Assembly (NCBI GenBank): GCA_910583605.1
Contig: CAJTXN010000011.1
Coordinates: 25,236-89,235 of the forward strand
Length of the DNA: 64,000 nt
Direction: 5' to 3'
From: an uncultured Lachnospiraceae bacterium
Lineage (GTDB): Bacteria > Bacillota > Clostridia > Lachnospirales > Lachnospiraceae
Within the stretch, counting starts at the first letter, position 1. Each line of letters starts with the position of its first letter. A program made the position numbers and the translations under genes. Shown one piece after another: positions 63,131-64,000 of the stretch. Below the pieces are notes generated by a model. That model was not told the DNA's origin. It saw only the letters and a list, made by a program, of their open reading frames with translations, and did no database searches.

Positions 63131-64000
63131 ATGCGAAAATTAAATAATGAAAATATTGATACGGGACGTCTTCAGATTAATTGTACCACGATTAATAATA
63201 TCCCCATTGAGAATGTGAATATCTCTATATATTATGAAGGAAACCCGGAGAATAAGATTGAGGAACTGAGTACGAACAATATTGGTCAGACCGAAAATAT
63301 TGAGTTGGAAGCCCCCCCGGTTGAATTGAGTCTGAATATGGATAATATTGTTCAGCCGTATTCCGAATATTCCATTTTGGCTGAGGCGGATGGCTTTGAA
63401 CCGGTAGATATTTCTGGAATTGAAATTTTATCCGGAACCTCAGCCATTCAGAATGTAAAAATGCGTCCCCAGAATGAAAATATGGAGGGTCAGAATTATG
63501 TGATTCCTGCTCACACATTGTATGGGGAGTATCCGCCTAAAATTGCAGAAGCTGAGATTAAACCGGTAAATCTTCCGGGAGAAATTGTACTTAGCAGGGT
63601 TGTTGTTCCTGAATATGTTGTGGTCCATGACGGAGCACCGACAGACAGCACCGCAAATGATTATTATGTTCTTTATCGGGATTATATAAAAAATGTGGCT
63701 TCCAGCGAAATCTATGCGACCTGGCCGTATGAGACTATCCGGGCAAATATTCTGGCCATTATGTCTTTTACGATGAACCGGGTGTATACGGAGTGGTATC
63801 GTAATAAGGGCTATGATTTCACGATAACATCTTCCACTGCATACGATCATAAATGGATTAATAACCGAAATCTCTTTGATTCTATTTCAACGGTAGTAGA
63901 TGAGATTTTTAATCAGTACTTATCAAGACCAAATGTAAAACAGCCGATTTTAACACAGTATTGCGACGGAAAGCGGGTAACCTGCCCGAATTGGATGACC
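63131..64000 (+). CDS. SleC/SpoIID-like peptidoglycan-associated protein (3' end outside window)
   Basis: The frame is open from ATG 63131 to the window end (290 residues). The N-terminal ~150 residues are a beta-rich carboxypeptidase-regulatory-like region (GRLQINCTTINNIPIENVNISIYYEG...ILSGTSAIQNVKM), followed by PAHTLYGEYPPKI and a SpoIID-like domain (VVVPEYVVVHDG, YIKNVASSEIYATWP, IRANILAIMSFTMNRVYTEWY, YCDGKRVTCPNWMT). From memory this order matches the N-terminal part of clostridial SleC spore cortex-lytic enzymes and related peptidoglycan-binding proteins. No signal peptide is visible. The ribosome binding site is weak. The C-terminal half, which would show a wall-binding domain, is missing. 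Confidence 0.75.
   Translation, partial: MRKLNNENIDTGRLQINCTTINNIPIENVNISIYYEGNPENKIEELSTNNIGQTENIELEAPPVELSLNMDNIVQPYSEYSILAEADGFEPVDISGIEILSGTSAIQNVKMRPQNENMEGQNYVIPAHTLYGEYPPKIAEAEIKPVNLPGEIVLSRVVVPEYVVVHDGAPTDSTANDYYVLYRDYIKNVASSEIYATWPYETIRANILAIMSFTMNRVYTEWYRNKGYDFTITSSTAYDHKWINNRNLFDSISTVVDEIFNQYLSRPNVKQPILTQYCDGKRVTCPNWMT

Noticed and set aside
1..64000. Mobile elements, phage genes, CRISPR arrays or rRNA
   Set aside because: No transposase, integrase, cas gene, regular repeat-spacer array or rRNA-like sequence was seen on either strand.

Overview
The window is a moderately AT-rich stretch of chromosome with strong AAGGAG-type ribosome binding sites, TTGACA/TATAAT promoters and short T-tailed terminators. 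The gene families point to an anaerobic Firmicute of the class Clostridia, most likely Lachnospiraceae: NADPH-type glutamate synthase, ClpC, PTS enzyme I and HPr, rubrerythrin, a C_GCAxxG_C_C redox protein, an electron-transfer-type pyrD/pyrK pair, AsnA, dockerin and cohesin proteins, and a SleC-like protein. The species cannot be named from the sequence. There is no phage, insertion sequence, CRISPR array or rRNA; the window is chromosomal housekeeping plus signalling.

Layout. 1-9131: end of a diacylglycerol-kinase-like gene, rpoD, gltB-gltD, lepB. 9151-12677: a GNAT protein on the minus strand, pepF, a nitroreductase. 12786-13849: tRNA-Gly(GCC) and a DegV gene. 14000-16116: ptsH-ptsI behind an elaborate leader. 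16205-19924: redox protein, rubrerythrin, proS and a membrane protein. 20099-25976: an HD-domain gene and the pyrimidine genes pyrC-pyrF-pyrK-pyrD-pyrE. 25996-27710: small membrane proteins, VanZ-like, HD hydrolase. 27822-31370: purE-purM-purN-purD. 31410-35403: a dockerin-bearing glucosaminidase and a membrane-anchored cohesin protein. 35446-40428: GntR regulator, clpC, an endosialidase-like protein, radA. 40587-43075: a chemoreceptor overlapping an FMN-binding-type lipoprotein. 43149-45459: GH13 glycosidase (minus) and a second DegV. 45586-58805: a signalling island with REC-HD-GYP proteins, histidine kinases, cheR, cheB, a CheY-like protein, cheA, cheW, a chemoreceptor, HPt and a double-receiver hybrid kinase. 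59167-64000: asnA (minus), hflX, thyA, folA and the start of a SleC-like gene.

How it fits together. The pyr and pur runs make pyrimidine and purine nucleotides, gltBD and asnA assimilate nitrogen, and ptsHI energise sugar uptake; HPr has Lys where Ser46 of the HPr-kinase circuit should be. The glucosaminidase carries a dockerin, and the next gene encodes a cohesin fused to a membrane anchor, which suggests a wall hydrolase docked on its own cell. The signalling island has no flagellar genes and no cheC/cheD, and joins chemosensory parts to cyclic-di-GMP-type HD-GYP outputs, one of them degenerate.

The least expected non-coding signals are short leader ORFs whose start codons lie in hairpins ahead of ptsH, purM and the cohesin gene, a branched structured element before gltB, a terminator overlapping the rpoD promoter, and a chain of mutually exclusive hairpins after the hybrid kinase.
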